In this document: one piece after another, positions 44,270 through 52,653 of the stretch
Numbering within the stretch: position 1 is the stretch's first letter
Layout: each line of letters begins with the position of its first letter
DNA from: Bacteroidota bacterium
GTDB taxonomy: Bacteria > Bacteroidota > Bacteroidia > Chitinophagales > Chitinophagaceae
Reading direction: 5' to 3'
DNA length: 53,966 bases
NCBI GenBank assembly: GCA_018268135.1
Contig: JAFDXD010000129.1
Location: 1-53,966, forward strand
The notes under the pieces: generated by a model
What the model saw: the letters and a program-made list of their open reading frames with translations, nothing else
Told to the model about the DNA's origin: nothing
Databases searched by the model: none
Made by a program: the position numbers and the translations under genes

Positions 44270-45346
44270 ATGAAAAAAACAATTTTAAAATGGAGTTTGC
44301 CTTTGGCAATTTTATTTTCATCATGCAGCCACGATGACACTGTACCTTCCCTACCTGCAATTAAAGCTGCTAAAGGATTGTATGTATTGAGTGAAGGTGG
44401 TACTGAAAGCCATCTTGGGTATTACGATTTAACAACGGGAGCTTTTACCGGCGATTTTTTTAAACAACAAAATGGCGGGGCTTCTTTGGGGCAAATTGGA
44501 AATGATATGATTCAATATGGCAGTAAAGTTTACATCGTAATGAATGTAAGCAGCAATGTTACTGTTATTAATGCCTCAAATGCACAGCTAATTAAAAGGA
44601 TTGATTTTATAAATGGCGCTGCTAAAACTTCACCAAGGTTTGCAATGGCATATAATGGTAAAGTATATGTAACTGCTACAAAAGACAGTTCAGTAAGTGT
44701 GATAGACACCACTAGTTTAAATATTGTAAAAACTATTAGTGTAGGCCCCAACCCCGAAGGTATGGCTATAGTTGGCAATAATTTATATGTAGCCAACTCA
44801 GGTGGATACAATTTTGTAAGCGGCCCCGACTCTACGGTATCTGTAGTGGATCTTTCTGCACAGCAGGAAATAAAGAGAATAAAAACCGGTACGCTCAATC
44901 CTCAAAAGATAGAAGCAAACTCTGCAGGAAACTTGTATGTATCTGGGTATGGCAATTTTGCCGCCGTGCCGGCAAGCGTATCTGTTATCAACAGCACATC
45001 TAATACTTTTATGAATAAATTAGGTACAGATATTTCTTATCCTTTTTTAAGAATGTATCACGATACGGCATATTTCTACAATAATTATGGTGGAAATGGT
45101 ACAGCCAGGGTTTATAATACATTAACGAATACTACGATACGGCCAGAGTTTATTACAGATGGTACTACTATCACTACACCTTATGGCATTAATATTGACG
45201 AACAAAATGGCAATATTTATGTGATGGATGCAAAAGATTATGTTTCATCAGGGTCGGTAACATGCTTTGACCGCAGTGGAAAAAAATTATTTACTTTTTC
45301 GGTATCGCCTGGTGTAAATCCAAATAAAGTTTTATTCATAAGATAA
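44270..45346 (+). CDS. BtuG-like surface beta-propeller lipoprotein (DUF5074/YncE-like)
   Basis: This 358-residue lipoprotein has a signal with lipobox FSSC (Cys19). The mature part is a seven-bladed YncE-type propeller with repeated strands (NVTVINASNAQLIKRIDF, SVSVIDTTSLNIVKTISVGPNPEGMAI, TVSVVDLSAQQEIKRIKTG). In Bacteroides, BtuG proteins of this type bind B12 at the cell surface with very high affinity and hand it to BtuB. The gene starts 20 bp after the receptor gene and shares its riboswitch-controlled transcript, which supports the same job here. A terminator lies just downstream. Confidence 0.87.
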   Translation: MKKTILKWSLPLAILFSSCSHDDTVPSLPAIKAAKGLYVLSEGGTESHLGYYDLTTGAFTGDFFKQQNGGASLGQIGNDMIQYGSKVYIVMNVSSNVTVINASNAQLIKRIDFINGAAKTSPRFAMAYNGKVYVTATKDSSVSVIDTTSLNIVKTISVGPNPEGMAIVGNNLYVANSGGYNFVSGPDSTVSVVDLSAQQEIKRIKTGTLNPQKIEANSAGNLYVSGYGNFAAVPASVSVINSTSNTFMNKLGTDISYPFLRMYHDTAYFYNNYGGNGTARVYNTLTNTTIRPEFITDGTTITTPYGINIDEQNGNIYVMDAKDYVSSGSVTCFDRSGKKLFTFSVSPGVNPNKVLFIR

Positions 45347-45358
45347 TTTATATATATC

Positions 45359-45387
45359 AAGCGCCGGTATGTAACTTACCGGCGCTT
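45359..45387 (+). terminator. Terminator of the B12 unit
   Basis: AAGCGCCGGTA (45359-45369) pairs perfectly with TACCGGCGCTT (45377-45387), an 11-bp stem with a 7-base loop, followed by CTCTTTGTGG. The run of T is short, but the stem is the strongest in the window. Confidence 0.8.
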
Positions 45388-45502
45388 CTCTTTGTGGTTT
45401 TGGTAGCAATTTCACTTTAATATTAGTGATAATCACCGTCATTGGAAAAATAACTACACTTAAAAAACAGGAAATACTACTGCATTAAACAAATATTAGT
45501 TG

Positions 45503-45510
45503 TAGTTTTG
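45503..45510 (+). promoter_or_regulatory. -7 promoter box of the RRM gene
   Basis: TAGTTTTG matches TAnnTTTG exactly and ends 18 bases before the ATG at 45529. No convincing -33 element is seen at the usual distance. Confidence 0.5.
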
Positions 45511-45528
45511 TTTTTTAAATATAGCTTA

Positions 45529-45858
45529 ATGAAAATATTTGTAGCTGGCTTACCTTACGATTTGGATGATGCCGAACTTATGGAAATTTTTGAGAAATTT
45601 GGAACAACTCTATCTGCAAAAGTTGCGATAGATAAAGAAACCGGTAAAAGTAAAGGTTTTGGTTTTGTAGATATGCCCGAAAAAGCTGAAGCTATGGATG
45701 CCATTGAAAGCCTTAATGATATCTCACTAGGTAAAAAACCGCTCGTTGTAAAGCCTGCAGAAGAACGCCCATCTTCCGGTGGCGGCGGAATGAGGCCTGG
45801 AGGAAATAATGGTGGCTTTAACCGAAATAATAATAACCGCGGTGGTTTTAACCGATAG
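45529..45858 (+). CDS. Glycine-rich RRM RNA-binding protein
   Basis: This 109-residue cytoplasmic protein carries one RNA-recognition motif, with RNP-2 (KIFVAGLPY) at 2-10 and RNP-1 (KGFGFVDM) near 42-49. A flexible tail follows, rich in Gly, Asn and Arg (GGGMRPGGNNGG, then NNNNRGGFNR), like the cold-inducible Rbp proteins of cyanobacteria and Bacteroidota. It probably binds mRNA as a chaperone. The frame is open to 45508, but a promoter box overlaps that stretch and the ATG at 45529 fits the domain start exactly. Confidence 0.93.
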   Translation: MKIFVAGLPYDLDDAELMEIFEKFGTTLSAKVAIDKETGKSKGFGFVDMPEKAEAMDAIESLNDISLGKKPLVVKPAEERPSSGGGGMRPGGNNGGFNRNNNNRGGFNR

Positions 45859-46233
45859 TCTTCCAATAAAAACTATTTTGTTTTTTAATATTAATGCAAA
45901 TACAGGCTCATTATATAAGTGATGCTGTAATAAGCATTGCAAGCAAAAAAAATATTTGAGTTATTGCAGAGCTCATGTTGAGTGCTGCATTTCTTAGTGT
46001 TACTATTGCCACTCAAACAAAATAGTCTTTATTGTGTAGTTTCCTTTGCCAAAATAAAATTGCATCAACTATCAATTGTTTATTTCTTTCTTAAAAAAAT
46101 TTTTCTAAGAAATTTCTTTTAAGTAATTTTTTTTTGATTCCTATAGCAACGGAAATTTAATAAATCCGAAGAGTCAGCAGGAGTAATAAAAATTAATTTT
46201 TGGCATACACTTTAAATAATTGCAATTAATTAT
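45859..46233. other. Intergenic region between convergent RRM and cupin genes
   Basis: These 375 A+T-rich bases hold no convincing ORF. A weak inverted repeat TTTCTTA (46087-46093) with TAAGAAA (46106-46112), followed by a T-rich tract, could act as a weak terminator. Nothing else was recognised. Confidence 0.4.
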
Positions 46234-46563
46234 TTACACAGGCTTATCAATAAGCAGAAAAGTGCAACCATCCACAGTATGTACATCCAAATGCTGAGAA
46301 CCAACCGCTGCAATGCTCACACAGCCTTTGTTAAGCACTTTACCTGAAATTATTAATTCGCCTTCAATAATATAAATGAACTCTGGCAACTCATGTGTAT
46401 GCACAGGTATTTTTGCGCCTGCTTCCATTTGTACAAATTGCATTTCTAATCCATCAGCAATGGCAATATCTTTTACAGATAAGCCCTTTGCAAATGTTGA
46501 TGGTTTCCAGGAAACCTCATCGGTTTGCAATAAAAATGTTTCGCCCTGATTAAGAATTTTCAT
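46234..46563 (-). CDS. Small cupin-domain protein
   Basis: This 109-residue single-domain cupin has the first motif GAKIPVHTHELPEFIYIIEGELII (about 54-77), giving the metal ligands H59, H61 and E65, and a reduced second motif around GSQHLDVHTVDGCTFLLI (about 87-104). Small cupins bind a metal and act in many ways (dioxygenase, isomerase, anti-sigma sensing), and this one cannot be assigned more closely. There is no signal peptide. It stands alone between two wide gaps. Confidence 0.85.
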   Translation of the reverse strand: MKILNQGETFLLQTDEVSWKPSTFAKGLSVKDIAIADGLEMQFVQMEAGAKIPVHTHELPEFIYIIEGELIISGKVLNKGCVSIAAVGSQHLDVHTVDGCTFLLIDKPV

Positions 46564-47019
46564 GTAAATTATTTTTAGAAAAAAATCAATTTTACGACTA
46601 TTTGCTAATTGTTATGATATTTGCACCCACTTATTCTTTGATTTAAAAAATGCGTTAGAATTTTATTGTTTACAAGTTGTATGGGCGGTAGATGGCGCTA
46701 TACTGGCTATTTATGTGGCATGCAAAGCTGTTGGCGAGCATATTCAATGTTCCTTCATCCTCCCTTTTATTTTCAGGGCCAACCGAATAAAAAACTAAAA
46801 TACAGAATTTGTACATAAACTAAGCAAAGAATTTTCAGTCAGAATCATAACAATATAGAGAACCAAAAGCTGATGAAATGCAGGCCTGCCCTGCTATTGT
46901 GTATGCCGTATGTTCAATTTTTTTGAAATATTACAATGCTTTAAATCACGTTATTAACAAAAACTAAAATGAACTTAATGCTGTTTATAAATTTTTATAG
47001 GCTTTTAATTTTTAAAATA
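46564..47019. other. Intergenic region with a coding-like 48-codon fragment
   Basis: These 456 bases separate the cupin start from the stop of the serine hydrolase gene. On the minus strand a 48-codon frame (46816 to 46670) begins MYKFCILVFY and ends SAIYRPYNL. Its codons look more like coding sequence than the surrounding AT-rich DNA. No family was recognised and it may be a remnant of a longer gene or a dispersed element. Nothing else is evident. Confidence 0.35.
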
Positions 47020-48345
47020 TTATTTGTTCATTAGGTAATCAGCTACTGCTTCATACGCCGGTAATGAAAAAGCATCATTGGCGCTGTTGGAAGCAACAGG
47101 ATAAGATGCTAATCGAACAATAACCATTTCTGCTGTAGGGTCAATATAAATCGTTTGGCCATATACACCACGAGCTGTAAAAGCATGATGCGCATTCTCT
47201 GTAATCCACCACATATCTCTGTAAGACCATCCTCTTAAAAGTGGATGATCTGATTTTTCAAATGCTTCTTTACTGCCACCTTTCTCAATATCTTCTATTG
47301 CTCCTTTTGGAATAATTTGTTTGCCATGCCAAGCCCCTTTGTTTCGGATGAGTTCACCAAATCGGGCAAGATCCCTGAGTCCGGCATTAAAACCTCCCCC
47401 TGCAAATGGAATTCCTAAAGCATCAACCTGATAAAAAGCGGACTGTTCCATCCCTATCTTAGTCCATATTTTATCAGATACTAAATTTGCTATTGATTTT
47501 CCCGTAACTCTAGAAATGATCCACCCGAGTGCATCGGCATTTACCGTTTTGTATCCAAAAGCTTCGCCGTGTCTGCCTTGCTTTTTTACCGTTTCCAAAT
47601 AAGCATAGTAGCCTATGGGTCCATTATAGTTCTTTGGTTTTGGCAAAGGATTACCAGCTGCAGAAAATGCCCAGATTTCTGCGTTAGGGTCTGCATAATC
47701 CTCACTATATTTTAATGCGGTCGTCATGTCCATTACCTGACGCACCGTAGCATCTCCAAATGCAGATTTTTTTAATTCAGGCACATAATCTGCTACGAGC
47801 TTGTTTTCGTCTAATACAGATTCTGCTACAAGGATAGACGCAATGGTACCTGTAAAAGATTTGGTAAGAGACATTACAGCATGTATTTTATCTTCTTTCA
47901 AAGCTCCAAAATATCGTTCGTAAACGACTGTACCCTTATGCAGAATGATGATGCCATCTGTATAATTTTTCCAGAGTGATGAGTCCCATCTCATTTCTTT
48001 CGTTTCACCCCAGGGTATAAAACGAACGGAATTAATATTACTGTCTAATTGATAAGGTAAGGGTTCAGGAGCCTGCAAGCCACGGCTAACCTCAACAGTC
48101 GGCATCAATTGCCGCATATTTACCACACTCCATCGAAGTGCCGGAAAGTTAAAAAATGAGCCATCTGCTGCACTCAGTATTTTATCATTTGCAGGTGGGA
48201 ATCCTTGCATCCATCCCATTTTTATGGGATCACTTTCGTGTGCCGAAAGAAAAGTGTTTTTTGTTTGAGCAAATGAAGTAGTTGCTATAAAACATAAAAT
48301 AAAAAAAATCCTTGTCTTCCGCATTGGATTTGATGATAAGCGCAT
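47020..48345 (-). CDS. Serine hydrolase, class C beta-lactamase fold
   Basis: This exported protein of 441 residues from the ATG at 48345 has a signal peptide ending TSFAQ. The beta-lactamase/transpeptidase fold is shown by SLTKSFTG near 165-172 (nucleophile Ser with Lys three residues on), the tyrosine block FGYKTVNADALGW (YxxxN rather than the usual YxN) and HAFTARGVYGQ, which precedes the active-site strand. Relatives act as peptidases or esterases; antibiotic hydrolysis is not implied. The frame can be extended to a TTG at 48375, and Met at 48324 is another candidate, but a TAAATTTG box at 48380-48373 overlaps the upstream end and favours the inner starts. Confidence 0.87.
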   Translation of the reverse strand: MRLSSNPMRKTRIFFILCFIATTSFAQTKNTFLSAHESDPIKMGWMQGFPPANDKILSAADGSFFNFPALRWSVVNMRQLMPTVEVSRGLQAPEPLPYQLDSNINSVRFIPWGETKEMRWDSSLWKNYTDGIIILHKGTVVYERYFGALKEDKIHAVMSLTKSFTGTIASILVAESVLDENKLVADYVPELKKSAFGDATVRQVMDMTTALKYSEDYADPNAEIWAFSAAGNPLPKPKNYNGPIGYYAYLETVKKQGRHGEAFGYKTVNADALGWIISRVTGKSIANLVSDKIWTKIGMEQSAFYQVDALGIPFAGGGFNAGLRDLARFGELIRNKGAWHGKQIIPKGAIEDIEKGGSKEAFEKSDHPLLRGWSYRDMWWITENAHHAFTARGVYGQTIYIDPTAEMVIVRLASYPVASNSANDAFSLPAYEAVADYLMNK

Positions 48346-48375
48346 TGTAGTTTTTATTTTAAAATCAATGTTCAA

Positions 48376-48700
48376 ATTTAAATACTAAAAATTCCGACTA
48401 TCGTCAAAATATTCAGGATGCCGATTGTCTTAAATCTGTAATTGTTAATCCAAATTTATCTTTTAGTTTTTTTATTTGTAAAGGAATAACCCGGATTTCT
48501 TTACTTATCTAAGAAAAGATAGTGTGTTGATGTTGAAAGTTTTTTTTACAATCATCCCGAATTATCAGAACAAGTCATTCCAGATGATGAAGGTCTGTTT
48601 TCTGAAAGAAACTCTAAGTGAAACAGTTAAGCTTATTGGATAACGAACTCATTTATAGTAGTTGGCAATTCCCTTGATTTTATACAATACATTTTAGTGA
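48376..48700. other. Intergenic region with coding-like debris on both strands
   Basis: These 325 bases hold two unlinked coding-like pieces. On the minus strand a frame ending TGA at 48413 reads EIRVIPLQIKKLKDKFG with a normal-looking C-terminus but no start codon before a stop at 48509-48511. On the plus strand a frame at about 48525-48621 reads SFFYNHPELSEQVIPDDEGL, also without a start. Both are probably remnants of decayed genes; families were not recognised. Confidence 0.35.
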
Positions 48701-49390
48701 TTATTTTTTTAATTTTTTCACCAGGTCTTCTAAATAGTCTATTTGAACTTCTTGAATTTCCAAAAGTTTTTTGTTTTGATGAACCAATAAATGATCAATT
48801 TTTTCGCTTAATAACTTAATTTCCAATTCGGCTTTTAGATTTATTTTATAATCATGTTCTCCTCTTTGCCTATCTTTTTGTTCTTGCCTGTTTTGACTCA
48901 TCATTATGATTGGGGCTTGAATGGCAGCTAAACAAGAAAGAATGAGATTTAGTAAAATAAATGGATATGGGTCAAAAGGTTTTGAAACAATAAACCAAAT
49001 ATTTATGAGCATCCAAATTAAAATGAACATAAAAAATGTGATTATAAAAGACCAACTACCACCAAATGCAGCAACCTTGTCGGCTATGCGTTCACCTAAA
49101 GTGAGATCAGCCTCTTTTTCGTCTTGAATGTTTTCTGAAAGAATAGAATTGTTATTAATTGCTTCCATTACATCTCTATCAAGAGTAGCCAATTCACCTT
49201 TCTCCTTTATTATTAGTGATGTAAAATAGAGTCGCCGGTATTTGTTCAGTTCGTCAAATGATATAAAATTATCCTTATTAAAATCAGGGTGATCGTTTTT
49301 TATTAGATTAAAAATTCCTTCCCTTATGTACTCCCCTTTTACCTCTTCGCCTCTCCGAATTTCTTGTTTGCTAATGTCGCTTATTTTCAT
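48701..49390 (-). CDS. DUF1003 membrane protein with N-terminal EF-hand-like loop
   Basis: This protein of 229 residues from the ATG at 49390 has an EF-hand-like calcium loop DFNKDNFISFDE at 36-47 (ligand positions D1, N3, D5, E12). The DUF1003 core follows at about 85-190: LTLGERIADKVAAFGGSWSF, two membrane spans at about 105-128 and 138-160, and the hallmark YPFILLNLILSCLAAIQAPIIMMSQNRQ. A helical, likely coiled-coil tail runs from about 175 to 229. DUF1003 proteins are inner-membrane proteins of unknown function. The frame extends upstream to 49483, but those 31 residues are not conserved-looking and the DUF1003 proteins usually begin near this Met. Confidence 0.87.
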   Translation of the reverse strand: MKISDISKQEIRRGEEVKGEYIREGIFNLIKNDHPDFNKDNFISFDELNKYRRLYFTSLIIKEKGELATLDRDVMEAINNNSILSENIQDEKEADLTLGERIADKVAAFGGSWSFIITFFMFILIWMLINIWFIVSKPFDPYPFILLNLILSCLAAIQAPIIMMSQNRQEQKDRQRGEHDYKINLKAELEIKLLSEKIDHLLVHQNKKLLEIQEVQIDYLEDLVKKLKK

Positions 49391-49673
49391 TTTGACCTGT
49401 TTTTTAAATAATTGATATAGGTGGTTTGTGTAATAACCAAATTGGTTAATTAAATATCCAAAATATTTAGCCATTACAACCATTTCCCCTTTGGTTTATT
49501 TTCGAGCATTAAAACTTTATGGTGAAAGTGTTTAATTTTTTGTGCTTAAAATAAACTTATAACCTACATAAAATTTTAATATGAAAATGACTTGCTGAAA
49601 GCAAAGAACCTGCAAATAATGAACGATTATTTTTAGGAGCACCCAGATCATGTGAATATTACCCCGCCAAAAA

Positions 49674-50369
49674 CTATTGTATTTTTGGCTCTTTATTCAT
49701 GCGATATGAAATAAGCACCAGATCTGCCAAACCCTTGGCAAAAACGATTACAAATGCCATTGCAAAATTCATCACGTCTGTATGCGACCAAAATACAAAA
49801 ACATAACCAGTAACGCAGAAGAGTGTGAAATATATAGCTGTCAACCTGTAGTAAACTTGTTTTATAACAACATCCTGTGTTGTTTTATCCCCGGGTTTGG
49901 CAGTGAATAAAAATATAGCGAATTGTATCCAATAGATCAGAGTAATCCCGATCATTTGCCCATAAGTAATATTGGTTGCCATGGAAAGGCTTTTGGGATC
50001 AGTCATAAATCCTACATAAAAATAGCAGCCAATTAAAGAAAGCCAAAACCAAAAGCTGAAGATGCCGGCATTTTGCCAACGCACTTCTTTTGAAAGTGCT
50101 TTTGTAAACCAGAGCAATAGTACCAAGTTGCACAACCAGTAATTAACCATCTCCAGCATAAAATAAAACAGGACAGCACCGGGTAACCAGTTAAAGAAAA
50201 TAATACCGCAACTTGGAATTAAAATGCTCAACAAAAATTGCTGAAACACCGATAAACGCAGAAACTTTATCACTATTTGAAGTAAAGAGAGCATAACTCT
50301 GAAAATATTTGCTTTACTAAGGATTGTACTTAAATAGGTGGTATGGCATACGGCCACTTTAACATTCAT
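49674..50369 (-). CDS. Polytopic membrane protein, DUF6498-like
   Basis: This 231-residue protein has about six membrane spans (about 42-65, 66-90, 100-122, 136-155, 172-193 and 198-220). The pattern GAVLFYFMLEMVNYW near 64-78 and the closing FAKGLADLVLIS near 210-221 resemble the DUF6498 family, which I assign with moderate confidence. Its ATG overlaps the end of the response regulator gene by 11 bp, so it is translated from the same transcript and may be a sensor accessory or a target of the two-component system. An inner Met at residue 26 is an alternative start. Confidence 0.75.
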   Translation of the reverse strand: MNVKVAVCHTTYLSTILSKANIFRVMLSLLQIVIKFLRLSVFQQFLLSILIPSCGIIFFNWLPGAVLFYFMLEMVNYWLCNLVLLLWFTKALSKEVRWQNAGIFSFWFWLSLIGCYFYVGFMTDPKSLSMATNITYGQMIGITLIYWIQFAIFLFTAKPGDKTTQDVVIKQVYYRLTAIYFTLFCVTGYVFVFWSHTDVMNFAMAFVIVFAKGLADLVLISYRMNKEPKIQ

Positions 50370-51072
50370 TCAATCTGCCCATAACAACCTTTTTGTACAA
50401 ACGGCCTATCGGTATCTCTGAATCTTTCAACTTAATAGATAGACTATTATAACCGGAAACCTTATCCAATGAAATAATATAAGAACGGTGAACCCGTAAA
50501 AATTTGTACTCTGATAACAAATTTTCAATAGATGAGATAGACTGTTTTACTAACAGCCTTCTGCCATCATTCAGAAATATTTTTATAAAATCCTTACAGC
50601 TTTCAATATATTTTATTTCGTGGATAAAAATTTTATTCATGCCGTTTTCCATCTTCAGGTAAATAAAAGCTTCTGCTGGAGGAAGAGGTTCAATAGATGT
50701 TGTAGTCATTTCAGTTCCAAGGATGCGGTTAAGTTTAGTGACAGCTTTTAAGAAACGTTCAAAAGAAACAGGTTTTAATAAATAATCTATAGCATCCAAT
50801 TCAAAGCCATCTACTGCATATTCTCTATAGGCGGTTACAAAAATTACTTTTGGCGGATGCGTCAGGTTTCTGAAGAACTCGGTACCAATGACCTTTGGCA
50901 TTTTTATATCCAAAAAAATAACATCAACTTTTTTCTGCCTCAAAACTTCAATAGCTTCAAGCGCATTATTACATTGCCCTACTATTTCCAAAGCTGCTAT
51001 ATCATTGATATATCTGGCTAAAATCTTTAAAGCAGGCGGCTCATCATCTATAAGCAAGCATTGAATTTTCAT
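50359..51072 (-). CDS. LytTR-family response regulator
   Basis: This 237-residue protein has a receiver domain at 1-120, with acidic pocket Asp9-Asp10, phospho-acceptor Asp55 in VIFLDIKMP, Thr near 85 (FVTAY) and Lys near 109 (LLKP). The LytTR DNA-binding domain at about 140-237 carries IHEIKYIESCKDFIKIF and FLRVHRSYIISLDKV. It overlaps the histidine kinase gene by 29 bp and the membrane protein gene by 11 bp. LytTR regulators bind pairs of short direct repeats upstream of their targets; none could be recognised in the window with certainty. Confidence 0.95.
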   Translation of the reverse strand: MKIQCLLIDDEPPALKILARYINDIAALEIVGQCNNALEAIEVLRQKKVDVIFLDIKMPKVIGTEFFRNLTHPPKVIFVTAYREYAVDGFELDAIDYLLKPVSFERFLKAVTKLNRILGTEMTTTSIEPLPPAEAFIYLKMENGMNKIFIHEIKYIESCKDFIKIFLNDGRRLLVKQSISSIENLLSEYKFLRVHRSYIISLDKVSGYNSLSIKLKDSEIPIGRLYKKVVMGRLNEC

Positions 51073-52201
51073 GTCTCAGGGATTGTGAAATTTCCGGTTG
51101 TTCTATCTTATAAATAGCAGTGGAGCTATTGATCAATTGAATGGTAAGCGATACCACAAAAAAATTACTTTCTTCGTTAATTTTCAGTTCATGTTGTTCA
51201 GGATAAATAAACTCAAGCCTTTTTTTTACATTTTCAATACCAATACCATTTTTACTGTGCAGAGCAAACTCATTTTTACTATTAGCAATCTTAGCCTTCA
51301 ATTTATTTTCTTTTACTGATATATCTACTGTTAACCAGGATTTCTCTATCTGTTCGGAAGTACCATGTTTAAAAGCATTTTCTATAAAAGGAATCAACAA
51401 TAAAGGTGCAATGAAAATATCCTGTACATCTCCGTTTACATTCCAGGAGATATCAATTTTATTACCGTACCGTTCCTGTTCTAATTCGATGTAATTTTTT
51501 ATGATATCCAATTCTTTTACGAGTCGCACTTCTGCTGACCTGCAATCATACAGCATATAACTTAATAGGTTCGAAAGTTTTAAAATCAACCCCGGGGTTT
51601 TGGGAGAGTTTTCTAAAGAAAAAGAATATATATTGTTTAACGTGTTAAATAAAAAGTGTGGGTGTACTTGTGCTTTTAATAATTGCAACTCTGCCGTAAC
51701 TTTCTCCTGCTGCGCATTAAGCCAGTCCTTTTGCTTAAAATTCCAGTACTTAAAAAATTTAATTACCATAGGGATTGCTGCAGAAGTAGTGATACATAAA
51801 TAGCACCAGGCCAGTGGACCTTTTGGCGAAACGAATTGCGGGTGCATCATCGTCTGTATAGGTATCACCACATAATCTTTGTACCAAATATCAAGGTATA
51901 TACCGAGCAGCCCCCAAAGAAATATTATCGATAAAAATTCAAGGATCCTCCCTCGCAGCAAGAAGTGTGGAACCGCCCAGTAAGCCATTGGGTAGCCATA
52001 TAAAATGAAAATGGGTATCCAAATAAACATATTGATGACCTGTACAACATACGAAAAAGGAGTACCCATTGCTTCCCAAAAACATGCCCAGATTAAAGTG
52101 TGTACTATCCAGAATGTAACATGGCGCAACACTTTGTAGCGGGGAGAAAAAACAAAATCGTTATAAAGGAAGATATTAATGGATTTTAATAGCCTGTTCA
52201 T
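51044..52201 (-). CDS. LytS-like sensor histidine kinase
   Basis: This 385-residue inner-membrane kinase has four membrane spans in its N-half (about 26-45, 54-75, 88-106 and 130-150) without an identifiable extracellular domain. The His_kinase (PF06580) dimerisation block is QVHPHFLFNTLNNIYSFSL at 178-196, with phospho-acceptor His182. An HATPase_c domain carries PLLLIPFIENAFKHG near 273-287 and NGIGIENVKKRLEFIYP near 327-343. The stimulus cannot be read from the sequence. It is first in a three-gene overlapping unit with the LytTR regulator. Confidence 0.94.
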   Translation of the reverse strand: MNRLLKSINIFLYNDFVFSPRYKVLRHVTFWIVHTLIWACFWEAMGTPFSYVVQVINMFIWIPIFILYGYPMAYWAVPHFLLRGRILEFLSIIFLWGLLGIYLDIWYKDYVVIPIQTMMHPQFVSPKGPLAWCYLCITTSAAIPMVIKFFKYWNFKQKDWLNAQQEKVTAELQLLKAQVHPHFLFNTLNNIYSFSLENSPKTPGLILKLSNLLSYMLYDCRSAEVRLVKELDIIKNYIELEQERYGNKIDISWNVNGDVQDIFIAPLLLIPFIENAFKHGTSEQIEKSWLTVDISVKENKLKAKIANSKNEFALHSKNGIGIENVKKRLEFIYPEQHELKINEESNFFVVSLTIQLINSSTAIYKIEQPEISQSLRHENSMLAYR

Positions 52202-52653
52202 CTGCTAATCAATTTTAGTTTTTGGGCTCTATAAAAATTTTGAAAAAATAATAAATAATTCTTTTAATTCAAAATTATATAATCATTAGTCATCTATAAA
52301 TAATAAAAAGACTAATTACCATTTTTTCCGACAAATAACATTTTTTACTTTTTAAAACCATGTGTTGCCATTTTCAGCTTTATATCCTGAAATATTTCGT
52401 TTAAGCGATTAGTTTTTAGAAAGCCAAAATTCTGCTTTTATTTTATATTAAATATTTTTTCTATCAATAAATCGTCCCAATGAAACAGTTTATATCGCAC
52501 ACAGTACGGGCTGCACCAAACGCAAGTTATTATAGCGAATTACTCCATCTATGAGGTGAGGTAAGTGGAAGCAAACAAAGAAATAAATTATAAACACTTA
52601 ACCCTCTTGTCCCAAAAATTATTATTTAAAAATCATTCTTAAATAGTTTAGTA
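52202..52653. other. Divergent intergenic region upstream of the LytS and secreted-protein genes
   Basis: These 452 bases must hold two promoters. A CAAAATTA sequence at 52270-52277 is a minus-strand match to the -7 box (TAATTTTG) but lacks a partner element and is in AT-rich DNA. On the plus strand a short frame from 52481 (MKQFISHTVRAAPNASYYSE then a stop) has higher G+C than its surroundings and may be gene debris. Nothing else was recognised. Confidence 0.35.

Noticed and set aside
46640-46700. Integron attC-like site around the TGCGTTAGAA sequence
   Set aside because: There is no matching RYYYAAC arm at the right distance and no integrase gene; a single core-like heptamer is expected by chance.
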